Shown: positions 51,334 through 60,789, counted from the stretch's first letter. The stretch is DNA of 64,000 nt from Methanoculleus frigidifontis (GCF_030464345.1 NZ_VCYH01000006.1:1-64000), one strand, 5' to 3'. The notes: generated by a model not told the origin, from the letters alone. A program made the numbers and translations.

Positions 51334-51522
51334 TCACTCAAGTGCTGCCAGTATTTCAGCTTTTATGTTTGCCTTGCCGCCGGTGGGCTCTGCAAGGATG
51401 TGCCCGCAGACGGCACAGTCCACAACGGTGCTGGCCTTCTCAAAGATAATCTGTTCGTTTTCGCAGTCCGGGCACTTGACCCGATAGAATCTGCTCCGGT
51501 TCTCCCTGTTCATCTGTACCAT
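51334..51522 (-). CDS. rps27e: 30S ribosomal protein S27e
   Basis: A 62-residue zinc-ribbon ribosomal protein with CPDC (in [20 protein letters not shown]) and CAVCG (in [19 protein letters not shown]), the four Cys zinc ligands. It sits between rpl44e (4 bases upstream) and aIF2-alpha, a conserved archaeal order. Confidence 0.98.
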   Translation of the reverse strand: MVQMNRENRSRFYRVKCPDCENEQIIFEKASTVVDCAVCGHILAEPTGGKANIKAEILAALE

Positions 51523-51526
51523 ATGC

Positions 51527-51805
51527 TCACTCCGTCAGCTCGAATTTGCTAATCCTGAATCCCGGGCGCAGGTGTGCCTTTCCGCAGACGCTGCAGCGGT
51601 ACCGGAGATTGACCTTCTTCGTCGGTTTGTCGCCGCCCGGCACCTTGTTGAACTTACCCATGTTCCCGACGGTGCTTCTGCGCGCCTTCTGGCGGTCGAT
51701 CCAGTTGAAGTGGCGGAGCTTGCCCTTCTTGACCTTCTCGATCTCGTGGATCTCGTGCTTCCTGCAGAATGGGCAGTACGTTTTAAACTTTACTGGCATT
51801 TTCAT
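51527..51805 (-). CDS. rpl44e: 50S ribosomal protein L44e
   Basis: A 92-residue ribosomal protein with two zinc-ligand pairs, YCPFCRKH and [10 protein letters not shown], and the Lys/Arg-rich middle typical of L44e. The ATG at 51805 ([11 protein letters not shown]) follows GAGG at about nine bases and matches family length; open frame extends to 51841. Confidence 0.98.
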   Translation of the reverse strand: MKMPVKFKTYCPFCRKHEIHEIEKVKKGKLRHFNWIDRQKARRSTVGNMGKFNKVPGGDKPTKKVNLRYRCSVCGKAHLRPGFRISKFELTE

Positions 51806-51843
51806 GGAAATATCCTCGGTGAAATTGATACGAAGTACCAATA

Positions 51844-52488
51844 TTACTTGTTAAGTCTAATATTTAAGGCTATGTTGCGCTCACAGAGCACGTCTGCGTT
51901 CTGCTCCGGGATCGTTATGATGTCTCCCTGCTCCAGCCGGTAGACCCGACCGTCCACACCCATGAACGAGTCCATATCCTGCACGATATGGACAAGCGCG
52001 TAGGGAGCGGCCGGAGATTTTTGCCGCGCTGCAGGTTTTTTCCGCTCCTGGATGTGCACTTCCTGCTCTTCCGCCGGGAGGAGGGACGCGGCGGCACCTG
52101 CCGTCGAAAACTCCTCGCCGGAGACGAGCGTCCGCCTGCACTGCTCGACGGCGTCAACGACCTGCTGGAACATCATCCGCTCTGCCTGCAGCATCTTCCG
52201 GCTCTCGTCCCGGTCGACGTACTGGCCGTCGAACTGCTGGAACGCGAGGTCGAGGATCTGCCGTGTCCTGATGGAGAAGATCTCCTGGACGATGTCGTTG
52301 ACGTTGCGGGTCTCGTCCATGATCCGGTAGCCTTCCCCGGTCTCCAGGGGTTTTTCGAGTGCGTAGTAGGCGGATTTCAGCAGGTCGAGGTACTCCCGGG
52401 TATCGTCGTAGAAGGTATGCGGGACATCGGAGAGCCGCCCGGAGTGCTGCATGTCGAGCAGTATCTGTCGGAGTTTTTCAAGATCCAT
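51844..52488 (-). CDS. DNA replication GINS complex subunit Gins51
   Basis: A 214-residue protein: an N-terminal helical A domain (MDLEKLRQILLDMQHSGRLS through the charged helix ERMMFQQVVDAVEQC), a Lys/Pro/Ala linker and a C-terminal beta B domain (LVHIVQDMDSFMGVDGRVYR, GDIITIPEQNADVLCERNIA), the order of Gins51. GINS bridges the MCM helicase and primase or polymerase. It overlaps the priS stop by 11 bases, the coupled primase-GINS arrangement common in Euryarchaeota. Confidence 0.93.
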   Translation of the reverse strand: MDLEKLRQILLDMQHSGRLSDVPHTFYDDTREYLDLLKSAYYALEKPLETGEGYRIMDETRNVNDIVQEIFSIRTRQILDLAFQQFDGQYVDRDESRKMLQAERMMFQQVVDAVEQCRRTLVSGEEFSTAGAAASLLPAEEQEVHIQERKKPAARQKSPAAPYALVHIVQDMDSFMGVDGRVYRLEQGDIITIPEQNADVLCERNIALNIRLNK

Positions 52489-53635
52489 CGGCCTTCTCCC
52501 CTGCAATCTCTGCCATCCCCCGGCAGCAGACGAAGACCGCCAAGGCCTCCGGGACGGTGTTTGTGCCCTTCTGCAACTGGTAGGTGTTTCCGTTCATCGC
52601 CGTGGTGATGGCCATCTTCATGTCGACCTTCACGCTGCGGTCGCCGAAGACCACTGCATCCTCCAGCGGCTCGAATCCGGCGAGTTCCCCGGCGCTGAGC
52701 GGGACGACCCGCATCCCGCTCCCGCCGTGCAGCGACCCGGGCATCCGGATCAGCCGCTTGATATCGGTCGTCACCGGCTCGTCTGCGTGCGCGCCTTTCT
52801 CCCGGAGCCGCTGCTCGAAGGCCGATCCCTCCTCCGTGACGATCGCCTTCACCATGCGGCTCCCCAGCAGGGTGCGGGTCCGGTACTCCTCAAGGTCGCG
52901 TGCAAGATCGTCGATCTCCGCGAGGAACGCGGCTGCATCTGCAGCACCTCTCTTTCCGACGCCCTTGATGCCGGTAAGCGTGTGGATCCCCTCCTCTTCG
53001 GGGAGGCTTTTGAGCCAGAGCAGGTGCTCCCGGAGAGCGTCGAGGTAACGCTGCCGCCATCCGGCAGGCGCCGCATCGCTTTGCGTGAGCATCACCGCAG
53101 GATCAATTCCGGTGCCGCAGACGTAATCGATGATCTCGCGCCGCTCCTGACTTCCCCATCCCCGGACGGCGAGACTCTGGATGTGGATGTGGTAGCCGCG
53201 CCCGCCTGAGAAGACCACCGCGAGGTCCCGCGGGGAGAACCCGAGCTCGTCGGTCAGCATAGCGATCAGTTTCTCGGTCTCCTCCTTCACCCGTGCAAGC
53301 ATCTCCGTATACGGCCCTCGCATGATGTGGTCGGCGTCCAGGTCGAAGATCAGGTCGGCTCCCGTCCAGACCTTATCGTTCATCGTCGGCGCGCTCGGGG
53401 TGCTGTAGTATGCGGTGGAGTAGTAGACGTGGGCAGGAACCATATTCTTCAGGTAGTCGGCAAGTTCCCGCGGATCGGAGAAAGCCATGTGCCTGCGCAT
53501 CCGTACGTCCGAAGAGGTGTCAAAGAAGATAAAACCCCACTCCCGCTGCTCGAGTGATGATGGAACGGAGATATAACTGGTTTTGTAGTAATCGGTGAAC
53601 CGTTGTTTGAGAAATTCGAGCGTGGCGGGTTTCAT
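52478..53635 (-). CDS. priS: DNA primase small (catalytic) subunit
   Basis: The 385-residue catalytic subunit makes RNA/DNA primers. The catalytic acidic motif is in GADLIFDLDADHIM, followed by DLAVVFSGGRGYHIHIQSLA with the conserved SGGRGxHxH motif, and IKRLIRMPGSLHGGSGMRVV. ATG 53635 overlaps the elp3 stop (ATGA), and the C-terminus overlaps Gins51, so all three genes are coupled. The large subunit is not in this window. Confidence 0.97.
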   Translation of the reverse strand: MKPATLEFLKQRFTDYYKTSYISVPSSLEQREWGFIFFDTSSDVRMRRHMAFSDPRELADYLKNMVPAHVYYSTAYYSTPSAPTMNDKVWTGADLIFDLDADHIMRGPYTEMLARVKEETEKLIAMLTDELGFSPRDLAVVFSGGRGYHIHIQSLAVRGWGSQERREIIDYVCGTGIDPAVMLTQSDAAPAGWRQRYLDALREHLLWLKSLPEEEGIHTLTGIKGVGKRGAADAAAFLAEIDDLARDLEEYRTRTLLGSRMVKAIVTEEGSAFEQRLREKGAHADEPVTTDIKRLIRMPGSLHGGSGMRVVPLSAGELAGFEPLEDAVVFGDRSVKVDMKMAITTAMNGNTYQLQKGTNTVPEALAVFVCCRGMAEIAGEKADGS

Positions 53636-55212
53636 GCTAACGTCTTGATCATATATTGACCCTCTCGTTGATATCCCTGTTTCCTGTAGTAGGGGCGCAC
53701 CCCGATGCCGCTCATGACGGCAAGCCGATTGTAGCCGTGATCCCGGGCGGTCTCTTCCGCGGCAGCAAGAAGCCTGTTGCCGTAGCTGCGGTGCTGCCAT
53801 TCTTCCTTTGAGGCCTTGCCGCTCAGCGGGACGATGCTGCCGTAGACATGCAGCTCGCGCAGGAGCGCCGCACCGGCAAGCTCCGCGCGGAAGGTTCTGC
53901 CCGGGAACCGGAGCCGGGCGAACCCGACCAGCACGTCTGCAGAGCCTGCCTGGATGAAGCGCTCCGTGCCGCCGCAGCTCGCGTAGGTCAGCGTCGATAG
54001 TGATACCGCCTCGGGATCCGGCATGCGGCCGACCTCCCGGCACCGGATGCAGCGGCACCGGCCTCCCTGTGCGGCAAGCCGTTCCTGCGCAAGCTGGCGG
54101 AAGTTGCTGTGCCGCGAACCGGCGACGATGAGTTTCGCCGGGATGTCGCGCTGGATGCGCTGGAGACGGACGTACTCGGGGAGACGGGATTTGCCGTAGG
54201 CGATGAGATCGATCAGATCTTCCTCGGTGTAGGGGCTGTACTCGCCGCGCTGCCAGAGGCTCTCAATCTCGGAGCCGGGGGTGACGAGAGTCGGGTAGAT
54301 CTTCAGAAAGTCCGGCCGGAACCGGTCGTCGTCAAAGAGCGCGTCAAAGAGCCGCCGGTCGTCCTCGAGCGTACTGCCCGGGAGGTTCGGCATGATGTGA
54401 AACCCGACCTTGATCCCGGCATCGCGGAGCAGGCAGTTCGCTTCGATGCTCTGCCCGACGGTGTGGCCGCGGCGGTTGTGGTCGAGGATACGGTCGTCGA
54501 CGTGCTGGACGCCGAGTTCCACCTTGGTCACCCCCATCTCGAGCATCCGGTTGATCTCCTCCTCCCGGCACCAGTCCGGCCGGGTCTCGAAGGTGGTGGC
54601 GACGCACCGCGATCCTGCGGTCTCGTTTGCGGTGAAGATCGCGTCGAGGTCGACCGACCCTTCCTGCGGCGGCGTCCCGGCCTCCGGGTAGTCGTTCATC
54701 GCCTGAACGGCCGCGCCGACGAACCAGTGCTGGTATTCGAGCGGGCGGGCGGTCATCGTCCCGCCCATCACGATCAGCTCCACCTTGTCGATGTGGTGGC
54801 CGAGAACCTGGAACTGGGCGAGCCGCGCCTGCACCTGCCGGTAGGGGTCGTAGGCATGCTCCCGTGCGCGCAGCGCCGCCGGCTCCTCCCCGGTGTAACT
54901 CTGGGGCGACTGGAAGGGGTGGTCCGGCCCGCCCGGGCAGGGGAGACAGATGCCGTGGGGGCAGGGGTGGGGCGAGGTCATCACCGCGACGGGCGCGACG
55001 CCCGAGATGGTGCGCGTCGGCTTCACCAGCAGGATCCTGCGCAGTTGTTCGCGCTCTTCCGGCCGTGCGGCTGCAAGAACGGCGGAGTTCTTCGGCATAT
55101 CGATGCCGTACTCCCGGCATACTTCGAGTTTGATCTTCTGGATATCGGCCGCTTCGGCTCCTGCAGAATAGATACGGGAGATTATCTCCCGATACATCTC
55201 GCTTTCGTCCAT
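53632..55212 (-). CDS. elp3: Elp3 family tRNA uridine(34) acetyl/carboxymethyltransferase (radical SAM and GNAT)
   Basis: A 526-residue enzyme with a radical SAM domain (cluster motif CPHGICLPC, an elongated CX4CX2C) and a C-terminal acetyltransferase domain (LLRELHVYGSIVPLS, EWQHRSYGNRLLAAAEETAR). It modifies wobble uridine of tRNA to the carboxymethyl type using acetyl-CoA and AdoMet. Additional Cys residues in the middle (GRCRCIRCREVG) match the family's zinc site. It is followed by priS with a 4-base overlap and preceded by UPF0058 with 9 bases between. Confidence 0.96.
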   Translation of the reverse strand: MDESEMYREIISRIYSAGAEAADIQKIKLEVCREYGIDMPKNSAVLAAARPEEREQLRRILLVKPTRTISGVAPVAVMTSPHPCPHGICLPCPGGPDHPFQSPQSYTGEEPAALRAREHAYDPYRQVQARLAQFQVLGHHIDKVELIVMGGTMTARPLEYQHWFVGAAVQAMNDYPEAGTPPQEGSVDLDAIFTANETAGSRCVATTFETRPDWCREEEINRMLEMGVTKVELGVQHVDDRILDHNRRGHTVGQSIEANCLLRDAGIKVGFHIMPNLPGSTLEDDRRLFDALFDDDRFRPDFLKIYPTLVTPGSEIESLWQRGEYSPYTEEDLIDLIAYGKSRLPEYVRLQRIQRDIPAKLIVAGSRHSNFRQLAQERLAAQGGRCRCIRCREVGRMPDPEAVSLSTLTYASCGGTERFIQAGSADVLVGFARLRFPGRTFRAELAGAALLRELHVYGSIVPLSGKASKEEWQHRSYGNRLLAAAEETARDHGYNRLAVMSGIGVRPYYRKQGYQREGQYMIKTLA

Positions 55213-55221
55213 TGTCGGGGC

Positions 55222-55485
55222 TTATTCGATTGCTACCCGCTCGGAGGGCAGCTCCGGATGATATTCAATAAAAGGGGTATGGTTCGTCCGGATATGGCCC
55301 ACGATCTCGTCGCCCAGCGTGAGAATAGCCTTTTTGTGAGAAATCTTGTTTTTGTGGATGTGAACCGGAGATATATGAAGAGAAGCGTATTTGTCGGTGA
55401 GGACCTCCTCCCCGGTGATGTTCTCGTAGTATTTCCTGACATGTACCAATAACATGTGTAAGTGGAGTAGCTCTTCCTTCTGCAC
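55222..55485 (-). CDS. UPF0058 family protein
   Basis: An 87-residue protein starting at GTG 55485 with MQKEELLHLHMLLVHVRKYY and SLHISPVHIHKNKISHKKAI, the conserved pattern of UPF0058 (COG1698), an archaeal helical family of unknown function. A C-terminal tail of about 20 residues (TNHTPFIEYHPELPSERVAI) is longer than I would expect. It lies just upstream of elp3. Confidence 0.88.
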   Translation of the reverse strand: MQKEELLHLHMLLVHVRKYYENITGEEVLTDKYASLHISPVHIHKNKISHKKAILTLGDEIVGHIRTNHTPFIEYHPELPSERVAIE

Positions 55486-55541
55486 ACTATCACCTTATCC
55501 TCGAAAAATACTACAGAGGATTTCGAAAAACCGCCCTCTTC

Positions 55542-55907
55542 TCAAAAGTACTCCTCGATGATGCCCTCGGGGTGGCAGAGTTCGTAGCTGCGGCAGGCGG
55601 TCCTGGTGCAGGAGAACTCGTACTGTATCTTTGAGTTGACGATGGCCATATCGGCGCTGATGAGGGCGACGACCGGAGATTCTACCACTTCGACGGCATT
55701 GACCGAATCCATGTGAACGGGGCAGTCGTGTTTTGTGCCCGGCCGGACCTCGACGATGCGGTACTTCTTCCCCTGCTGGAGGTTGTGGCAGGCCTTGCGC
55801 ATCTTGCAGCCTTCGCACTCCTCTGAGAAACCTTCGTAGATGAATTCGAGGTCCTGCTTTGCCAGCATCGAACCAATCAGCGTCACTTTTGTCTTTTTCA
55901 GTATCAT
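55542..55907 (-). CDS. UPF0179 family protein
   Basis: A 121-residue protein beginning MILKKTKVTLIGSMLAKQDL. Four Cys in two groups, ECEGCKMRKACHNLQQGKKY and CTRTACRSYELCHPEG, with KHDCPVHMDSV between, match UPF0179 (COG1900), which is restricted to archaea and has no assigned function; the Cys clusters suggest a metal or Fe-S site. The start follows GGGAGAG closely. Open frame extends upstream into egsA, but that part is shadow. Confidence 0.92.
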   Translation of the reverse strand: MILKKTKVTLIGSMLAKQDLEFIYEGFSEECEGCKMRKACHNLQQGKKYRIVEVRPGTKHDCPVHMDSVNAVEVVESPVVALISADMAIVNSKIQYEFSCTRTACRSYELCHPEGIIEEYF

Positions 55908-55915
55908 CTCTCCCG

Positions 55916-56995
55916 TCACTCCTGATACAGCATCTTCACGAGTTTCGTCGCCGACGTACGGGTCAGGCCCGTGTCGAGGATGGTAAACCGTTCCGGCCGG
56001 ATCTGCCGTGCCGCGAGGAGTGCTTCGACCGCCGTTTCGTCGCCGACGCCGATCTCGGCCGGTGTGGTCGGCGCCCCGATCTTTTTGAGCGATCGGCGCA
56101 TCTCCCGCCAGTCCCCGCCGTGGAGATACATGGTGATGATTGCCCCGATCCCGCACTTCTCACCATGAAGCCCCTTCCCCGGCGCCAGGCGGTCAAGGGC
56201 GTGGCTGAATTTGTGCTCCCCGCCGCTCGCCGGCCGCGACGACCCGGCGATGCTCATCGCCACCCCCGACGAGACCAGTGCTTTTGTGGCGATCCAGGCT
56301 CCCTCCTCGCTCTGCGGCCGGATCAGGCCGGCGTCCTTCACCAGGATCTCCGCCGTCATGCGGGAGAGTGTCAGGGCGTACTCTGAGAGCGGTTCTCCGG
56401 TGAGGCGGTGCGAGAGCTCCCAGTCGAGGATCGCGGTGTAATTGGAGATGACGTCCGCACACCCTGCCGCAAGCAGGCGGTGGGGCGCCTGGGCGATGAT
56501 GCCGGTGTCTGCGACGACGGCGATGGGTGGATGGGCGCTCATCGAGATGTTGCCGTCCACCGTAGGGACCGATGCCCGCGACGATGCGATGCCGTCGTGT
56601 GACGCTGCGGTGGGAACGCTGATGAACTGGCGGTCGATGTTGAACGAGGCGATCTTCGCGGTATCGATCACCCTCCCGCCGCCGACACCGATCAGGAAAT
56701 CCGTGTCGCGTGCTGCCTCTTCGATCGCCGTGATGGTATCGAGGGAGATCGTCTCGGTGCTGACGACGGTGACGTCGTACTCGTCGGCGAGGTACCGGCG
56801 TGCCCGATCCCCGGCAACGTCGCGTGTCTGTTTCCCGGTGATGATGAGCGCAGAGGTCCCGAGCGACAGATCTTCGCAGATGGCCGGAAGCTGTTCGATG
56901 ACGTCGTGGCCGATCACGACATCGCGAGGCAGCTGCATCCATTTGGATTTGTCAAAAGTCTTGCTCTTGAGTAGATTTATACCATCTGCGCTCAT
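55916..56995 (-). CDS. egsA: sn-Glycerol-1-phosphate dehydrogenase
   Basis: The 359-residue enzyme reduces dihydroxyacetone phosphate to sn-glycerol-1-phosphate, the first step of archaeal ether lipid synthesis. The NAD(P) site is TDFLIGVGGGRVIDTAKIAS, and zinc ligands are expected in VPTAASHDGIASSRASVPT, SGGEHKFSHALDRL and KGLHGEKCGIGAIITM. ATG 56995 agrees with the family N-terminus. It is divergent from the DUF63 gene with only 12 bases between the two start codons. Confidence 0.97.
   Translation of the reverse strand: MSADGINLLKSKTFDKSKWMQLPRDVVIGHDVIEQLPAICEDLSLGTSALIITGKQTRDVAGDRARRYLADEYDVTVVSTETISLDTITAIEEAARDTDFLIGVGGGRVIDTAKIASFNIDRQFISVPTAASHDGIASSRASVPTVDGNISMSAHPPIAVVADTGIIAQAPHRLLAAGCADVISNYTAILDWELSHRLTGEPLSEYALTLSRMTAEILVKDAGLIRPQSEEGAWIATKALVSSGVAMSIAGSSRPASGGEHKFSHALDRLAPGKGLHGEKCGIGAIITMYLHGGDWREMRRSLKKIGAPTTPAEIGVGDETAVEALLAARQIRPERFTILDTGLTRTSATKLVKMLYQE
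56976..56981 (+). promoter_or_regulatory. TATA box of the DUF63 gene, inside egsA
   Basis: TTTATA lies 27 bases before the DUF63 ATG (57008) and falls within the first seven codons of egsA on the other strand. It predicts a near-leaderless message. Confidence 0.5.
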
Positions 56996-57007
56996 TTTAA
57001 TCAGGTA

Positions 57008-57853
57008 ATGATTAGTGAGTTCATATACAAATACTACATCGATCCAATACGATACGGCGAGGCCTATACTATTGTCGATACACTCACGTATGCGTTCATT
57101 CTGATCATTTCGGTGTATCTCGTCTATCGCTGGCTGAAGCGCTCCGGGATCGCCATCGATGAGGAACTCGTCCTTGCCACCATGCCGTACGTCGTCCTCG
57201 GAGGACTCCTGCGGGTCGTGCAGGATACGGGAATGATCACCTCGAACCTGCAGTTTCTGCTGATCACTCCGCTCATCTTCTTCACGCTCTTCTTCTACGC
57301 GATCGTCTTCCTCTTTGCAGGAAAACTGCTCGAACGGCGCGGGCTCATCTCCCGGTATAGCCGCCTGTACGGAGGGGCGGGCATCGTCTCGTCCATCGCG
57401 GCCGCAGCCGTCCTCACCTATTTCGGCCTGACGGAGACCGTAGTGGCGCTGGACGTCCTCGTGATCATCCTCGCCATGACCTCGGTTACCTCGCTTGGCC
57501 TCTGGGCGTTTTTGCGGTACGTCCTGAAGTGGGATTATGTCTCCAATAGCCTCTACAAACTCCTGATATTCGGGCATCTGCTGGATGCCAGTGCAACGAG
57601 CTACGGCATCGACCTGCACCCGCTCCACTACGTGGAGCAGCACGTCGTCGGTGCCAACCTGATCGCCCTGACCGGCACGGCGTTCTCGATGTTTCTCCTG
57701 AAACTTGCGGTCATTATCCCGGCTATTTATATCCTTGAGCTGTACAGAAAAGAAGGAAACCCCGACCTCTGGCACCTCATCGTGCTCGCGATGATCGTCG
57801 TCGGGATGGCGCCCGGCATTCGGGATATGGTGCGGATGATACTGTATGTTTGA
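57008..57853 (+). CDS. DUF63 family membrane protein
   Basis: A 281-residue archaeal membrane protein with about seven hydrophobic helices and the family's conserved opening (FIYKYYIDPIRYGEAYTIVD), the loop LVLATMPYVVLGGLLRVVQD and GHLLDASATSYGIDLHPLHY with EQHVVGANLIALTGTA. Function is unknown; conservation in archaea and the position beside egsA might suggest a membrane-lipid role. It overlaps the SpoIIM-family gene by 8 bases. Confidence 0.94.
   Translation: MISEFIYKYYIDPIRYGEAYTIVDTLTYAFILIISVYLVYRWLKRSGIAIDEELVLATMPYVVLGGLLRVVQDTGMITSNLQFLLITPLIFFTLFFYAIVFLFAGKLLERRGLISRYSRLYGGAGIVSSIAAAAVLTYFGLTETVVALDVLVIILAMTSVTSLGLWAFLRYVLKWDYVSNSLYKLLIFGHLLDASATSYGIDLHPLHYVEQHVVGANLIALTGTAFSMFLLKLAVIIPAIYILELYRKEGNPDLWHLIVLAMIVVGMAPGIRDMVRMILYV
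57021..57030 (-). promoter_or_regulatory. TATA box of egsA, inside the DUF63 gene
   Basis: On the minus strand the sequence is TTGTATATGA, ending 26 bases before the egsA ATG (56995) and lying within codons 5 to 8 of the DUF63 gene. It mirrors the element at 56976-56981. Confidence 0.5.
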
Positions 57854-58412
57854 GAAACCCTTTCTTCGGGCGGCCGGCATCGCGTTCCTGGTCTTCGCCG
57901 TATCGCTCGGTCTCGGCATCGCCGCGGTCGCCCAAGACCCGGCCATCGGCGAAGAGATGCTGCAGGTCTTTCAGGAACAGGTCGCCAGCGAACTCGCGGG
58001 TGATGCGCCGGCCGTCCTCTTCGTCAAGATATTTGCAAACAACCTCGGTGCCTGCATCCTGCTCTTCCTCGGCGGTGCGTCGCTCGGTGCACTGACCATT
58101 CTGATCCTGGGCTTAAACGGCCTTCTGATCGGCTCCATCATCGAGCTCGTGCGCCAGCAGCAGGGCATCGCTTTCATCGCCGCGGCGCTGATCCCGCACG
58201 GCATCTTTGAGATACCGTCGTTCATCGTGGCGGGCGCCCTCGGTATCCTGCTCGGCCAGGCGCTCGCCGCCGAGTGGCAGGGGGAGGGCGACGCGGCAGA
58301 GACCGCATCCCATCTTGGAAAAACCTTTGTAAAAATCGTCGTTCCGCTCCTTGCAGTCGCCGCGGTCACAGAGGCATTTATTACGCCTGCAATCCTACGT
58401 TTGATCGCGTAA
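57846..58412 (+). CDS. Stage II sporulation protein M family membrane protein (DUF95)
   Basis: A 188-residue protein with about four helices. [20 protein letters not shown] and [20 protein letters not shown] are the hallmarks of the SpoIIM/DUF95 family. Outside spore formers its function is unsettled. It overlaps the DUF63 gene and is followed by proS after 31 bases, so all three may be one transcript. Confidence 0.94.
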   Translation: MFEKPFLRAAGIAFLVFAVSLGLGIAAVAQDPAIGEEMLQVFQEQVASELAGDAPAVLFVKIFANNLGACILLFLGGASLGALTILILGLNGLLIGSIIELVRQQQGIAFIAAALIPHGIFEIPSFIVAGALGILLGQALAAEWQGEGDAAETASHLGKTFVKIVVPLLAVAAVTEAFITPAILRLIA

Positions 58413-58443
58413 GACTCAATTCACCATCCGGGGTACGAGACGA

Positions 58444-59877
58444 ATGGAAGCAGATACAGGGGCACTCCCGACGAAAGACGACTTCAGCGGCTGGTATAAT
58501 GAAATCCTCTGGCGAGCGGAGATTATGGACGTCCGCTACCCGGTCAAGGGGTTGTATGTCTGGTACCCGCACGGATTCGCAATCAGGAAACTGGCCTATC
58601 AGATCCTCCGCGATCTGATGGACCGGGATCATCAGGAGACGATGTTCCCGCTCCTGGTGCCTGAGACCGAGTTCATGAAAGAGGCAGACCACATCAAAGG
58701 CTTCGAGAACGAGGTCTACTGGGTCACCCACGGCGGCAGAAACGAGCTCGACGTGCCGCTTGCGCTCCGGCCTACCAGCGAGACCGCCATCTACCCGATG
58801 TACGCCCTCTGGATCCGGTCGCATGCCGATCTTCCGCTCAAGCTCTACCAGATCGTCAACACCTTCCGGTACGAGACGAAGCATACGCGGCCGCTGATCC
58901 GCCTGCGCGAGATCACGTCGTTTAAAGAGGCGCATACCGTCCACGCAACGTGGGAGGAGGCAGAGCGGCAGGTAGAGGAGGCGATCGAACTCTACCGGAC
59001 GTTTTACCAGCGGCTCTGTGTCCCGGTGATCATCTCCCGGCGTCCGGAATGGGACAAGTTCCCGGGTGCCGACTACACCATCGCCGTTGACACCGTCATG
59101 CCCGATGGAAAGACGCTGCAGATCGGCACGGTGCACCTGCTCGGCGATCACTTCTCAAAGACCTACAATATTACCTTCGAGGGTGCGGACGGCGAACACC
59201 ACTACGCCTACCAGACCTGCTACGGCATCTCCGAGCGCTCCATCGCCGCGCTCATCAGCGTCCACGGCGACGACCGGGGGCTTGTCCTGCCGCCCGAAAC
59301 AGCTCCTCTGCAGGCGGTTATCGTCCCGATCATCGTCGGCAAACGGCGTGACGAGGTGCTCTCCGCCGCTGCAGCCCTCGAAGACGACCTGAAGGCCGCC
59401 GGCTTCTCGGTCAGGGTCGATACGCGCGACCTGCGGCCCGGCGCCAAGTACTATTACTGGGAGATGCGGGGCGTTCCGCTGCGGCTGGAGATCGGGCCGC
59501 GGGACATCGACGCCAACACGGTGGTCGTGGTTACGCGGACCGGCGAGAAGCACGCCATCGACCGCAGGGGCGTTGTCGAAGGTGTCGGGAGCATCCTCGG
59601 CCGCTTCCGGGAAGAGATCTTTGATAGAGCCGGCAGGTGGATGGCAGACCGGATCAGGACGGTCGATACCCTCGAAGACGCGGCAGACGCCGTGAAGTCG
59701 GGTGTTGCGGTCGTGCACTGGTGCGGTTCGCAGGACTGCGCAACGGCGGTTGAAGAGGCCGTCGACGCCAGCATCCTCGGGTCGGATATCAGATCCGAAT
59801 ATATCCTGGTCTCGACGGGCCCGTGCATCGTCTGCGGCGGCACCGGAAGATCAGCGATGGTTTCCAGAACCTACTAA
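58444..59877 (+). CDS. proS: Prolyl-tRNA synthetase (archaeal/eukaryotic type)
   Basis: A 477-residue class II synthetase that charges tRNA-Pro. Motif 2 region is [20 protein letters not shown] with [20 protein letters not shown], motif 3 is the [20 protein letters not shown] segment with arginine; the anticodon domain is about 280-390 and the archaeal C-terminal zinc-binding domain carries CGSQDC and CIVCGGTG, ending in a Tyr. Length and C-terminus are those of the archaeal form. A hairpin terminator follows 8 bases after the stop. Confidence 0.98.
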   Translation: MEADTGALPTKDDFSGWYNEILWRAEIMDVRYPVKGLYVWYPHGFAIRKLAYQILRDLMDRDHQETMFPLLVPETEFMKEADHIKGFENEVYWVTHGGRNELDVPLALRPTSETAIYPMYALWIRSHADLPLKLYQIVNTFRYETKHTRPLIRLREITSFKEAHTVHATWEEAERQVEEAIELYRTFYQRLCVPVIISRRPEWDKFPGADYTIAVDTVMPDGKTLQIGTVHLLGDHFSKTYNITFEGADGEHHYAYQTCYGISERSIAALISVHGDDRGLVLPPETAPLQAVIVPIIVGKRRDEVLSAAAALEDDLKAAGFSVRVDTRDLRPGAKYYYWEMRGVPLRLEIGPRDIDANTVVVVTRTGEKHAIDRRGVVEGVGSILGRFREEIFDRAGRWMADRIRTVDTLEDAADAVKSGVAVVHWCGSQDCATAVEEAVDASILGSDIRSEYILVSTGPCIVCGGTGRSAMVSRTY

Positions 59878-59884
59878 ACACTGC

Positions 59885-59918
59885 GTTTGAGCCCTGGAAG
59901 AGGCTCAAACTATTTTTT
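59885..59918 (+). terminator. Hairpin terminator after proS
   Basis: GTTTGAGCC and GGCTCAAAC form a perfect 9-bp stem with an 8-base loop (59885-59910), followed by TA and six T. It is the clearest intrinsic-type terminator of the window. Confidence 0.75.
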
Positions 59919-60333
59919 GGAAAATCCGGCCGACTCCGTGCGGTCACGATTCATCGTGCGCTCATCTCCAAAGATTGTCGGTGCGGCCATATCCCGAGCA
60001 GGTTCGACCGGTACGTTCCGATGCCCTGCTCCAGTAAAATCTTCCCGGTCGGTGCCGGGATATGCGAGTGCAGTTCTGAAAACGTGGCCGTGAGAGGGCT
60101 GGCCCCCTCCCCCTACGCGATATCCCCAGGAATATCCGTGCTTGCAGGTTCGCCTCCGATGCACCTTTTTTGCTGTTGTACCCGAGAGGAGTGCGTCGAT
60201 CCGGTCGATCGTTCCATCCACGAATACTTCTGGGATCTGCTCGGATCTTCGTGGGGGGCGGAGGCACACGCTCCCTGTCGGTCACCTGCACGAGAATTGC
60301 CGGGCGTTTCCGGGAGGGCCGGTGGAAAAAAGT
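59919..60333. other. Intergenic stretch between proS terminator and zinc-ribbon gene
   Basis: Several frames up to about 185 codons cross this region, but their composition is erratic and they overlap in four frames, so none is supported. I see no RNA gene. Confidence 0.5.
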
Positions 60334-60789
60334 TCAGCAGCCCGGGCAGATGTATGCCGGAGAAAACTCCGTCCGGGTAAGATCTCCACAGATCGTCTTC
60401 TTTCCGCCTCTCAGGAAAATTTGTCCGCACCTGGAGCATTTTTTAGGCTTCAGCCGGTCAAGGAGCGTCATTGCGACCTCCAGCTCGAACTGGAGCTGAC
60501 CCATGGTGACGGGGTTGCAGTTGCAGGCTTCCTCGTATTGGGAGAGCAGCTGCATGGTCTGGAGAGGGCTTGCGCCCATGCTGTCGAACCGCTTGAAGAG
60601 GAAGTAGTTAAAGATCATCCAACTGAGATCGGCTCGCTCAAGGGAATCTTCGTATTCGCCGCACACCCCATCGTCATCGTCAAGCGAGTAGCCGCAGAGC
60701 GGGCAACGTCCCCCTACCAGTTCATCGAGGAAGACCTCCTCATGGCAGCTTGGACAGGTGGTGTGGGGTGTGTGCATTCTGGATGACAT
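60334..60789 (-). CDS. Zinc-ribbon protein of unknown function
   Basis: A 151-residue protein framed by zinc motifs: TTCPSCHEEVFLDELVGGRC followed by PLCG near the N-terminus, and KKCSRCGQIFLRGGKKTICG, ending PAYICPGC, at the C-terminus. The middle is a helical segment (RADLSWMIFNYFLFKRFDSM and LLSQYEEACNCNPVTMGQLQ). Paired zinc ribbons around helices suggest a nucleic-acid or protein-binding scaffold. ATG 60789 follows GGAGATG. I do not recognise a named family. Confidence 0.85.
   Translation of the reverse strand: MSSRMHTPHTTCPSCHEEVFLDELVGGRCPLCGYSLDDDDGVCGEYEDSLERADLSWMIFNYFLFKRFDSMGASPLQTMQLLSQYEEACNCNPVTMGQLQFELEVAMTLLDRLKPKKCSRCGQIFLRGGKKTICGDLTRTEFSPAYICPGC

Noticed and set aside
56996-57946. 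Upstream extension of egsA in frame to 57946
   Set aside because: The egsA family starts at the Met used here, and the extension runs antisense through the DUF63 membrane protein.
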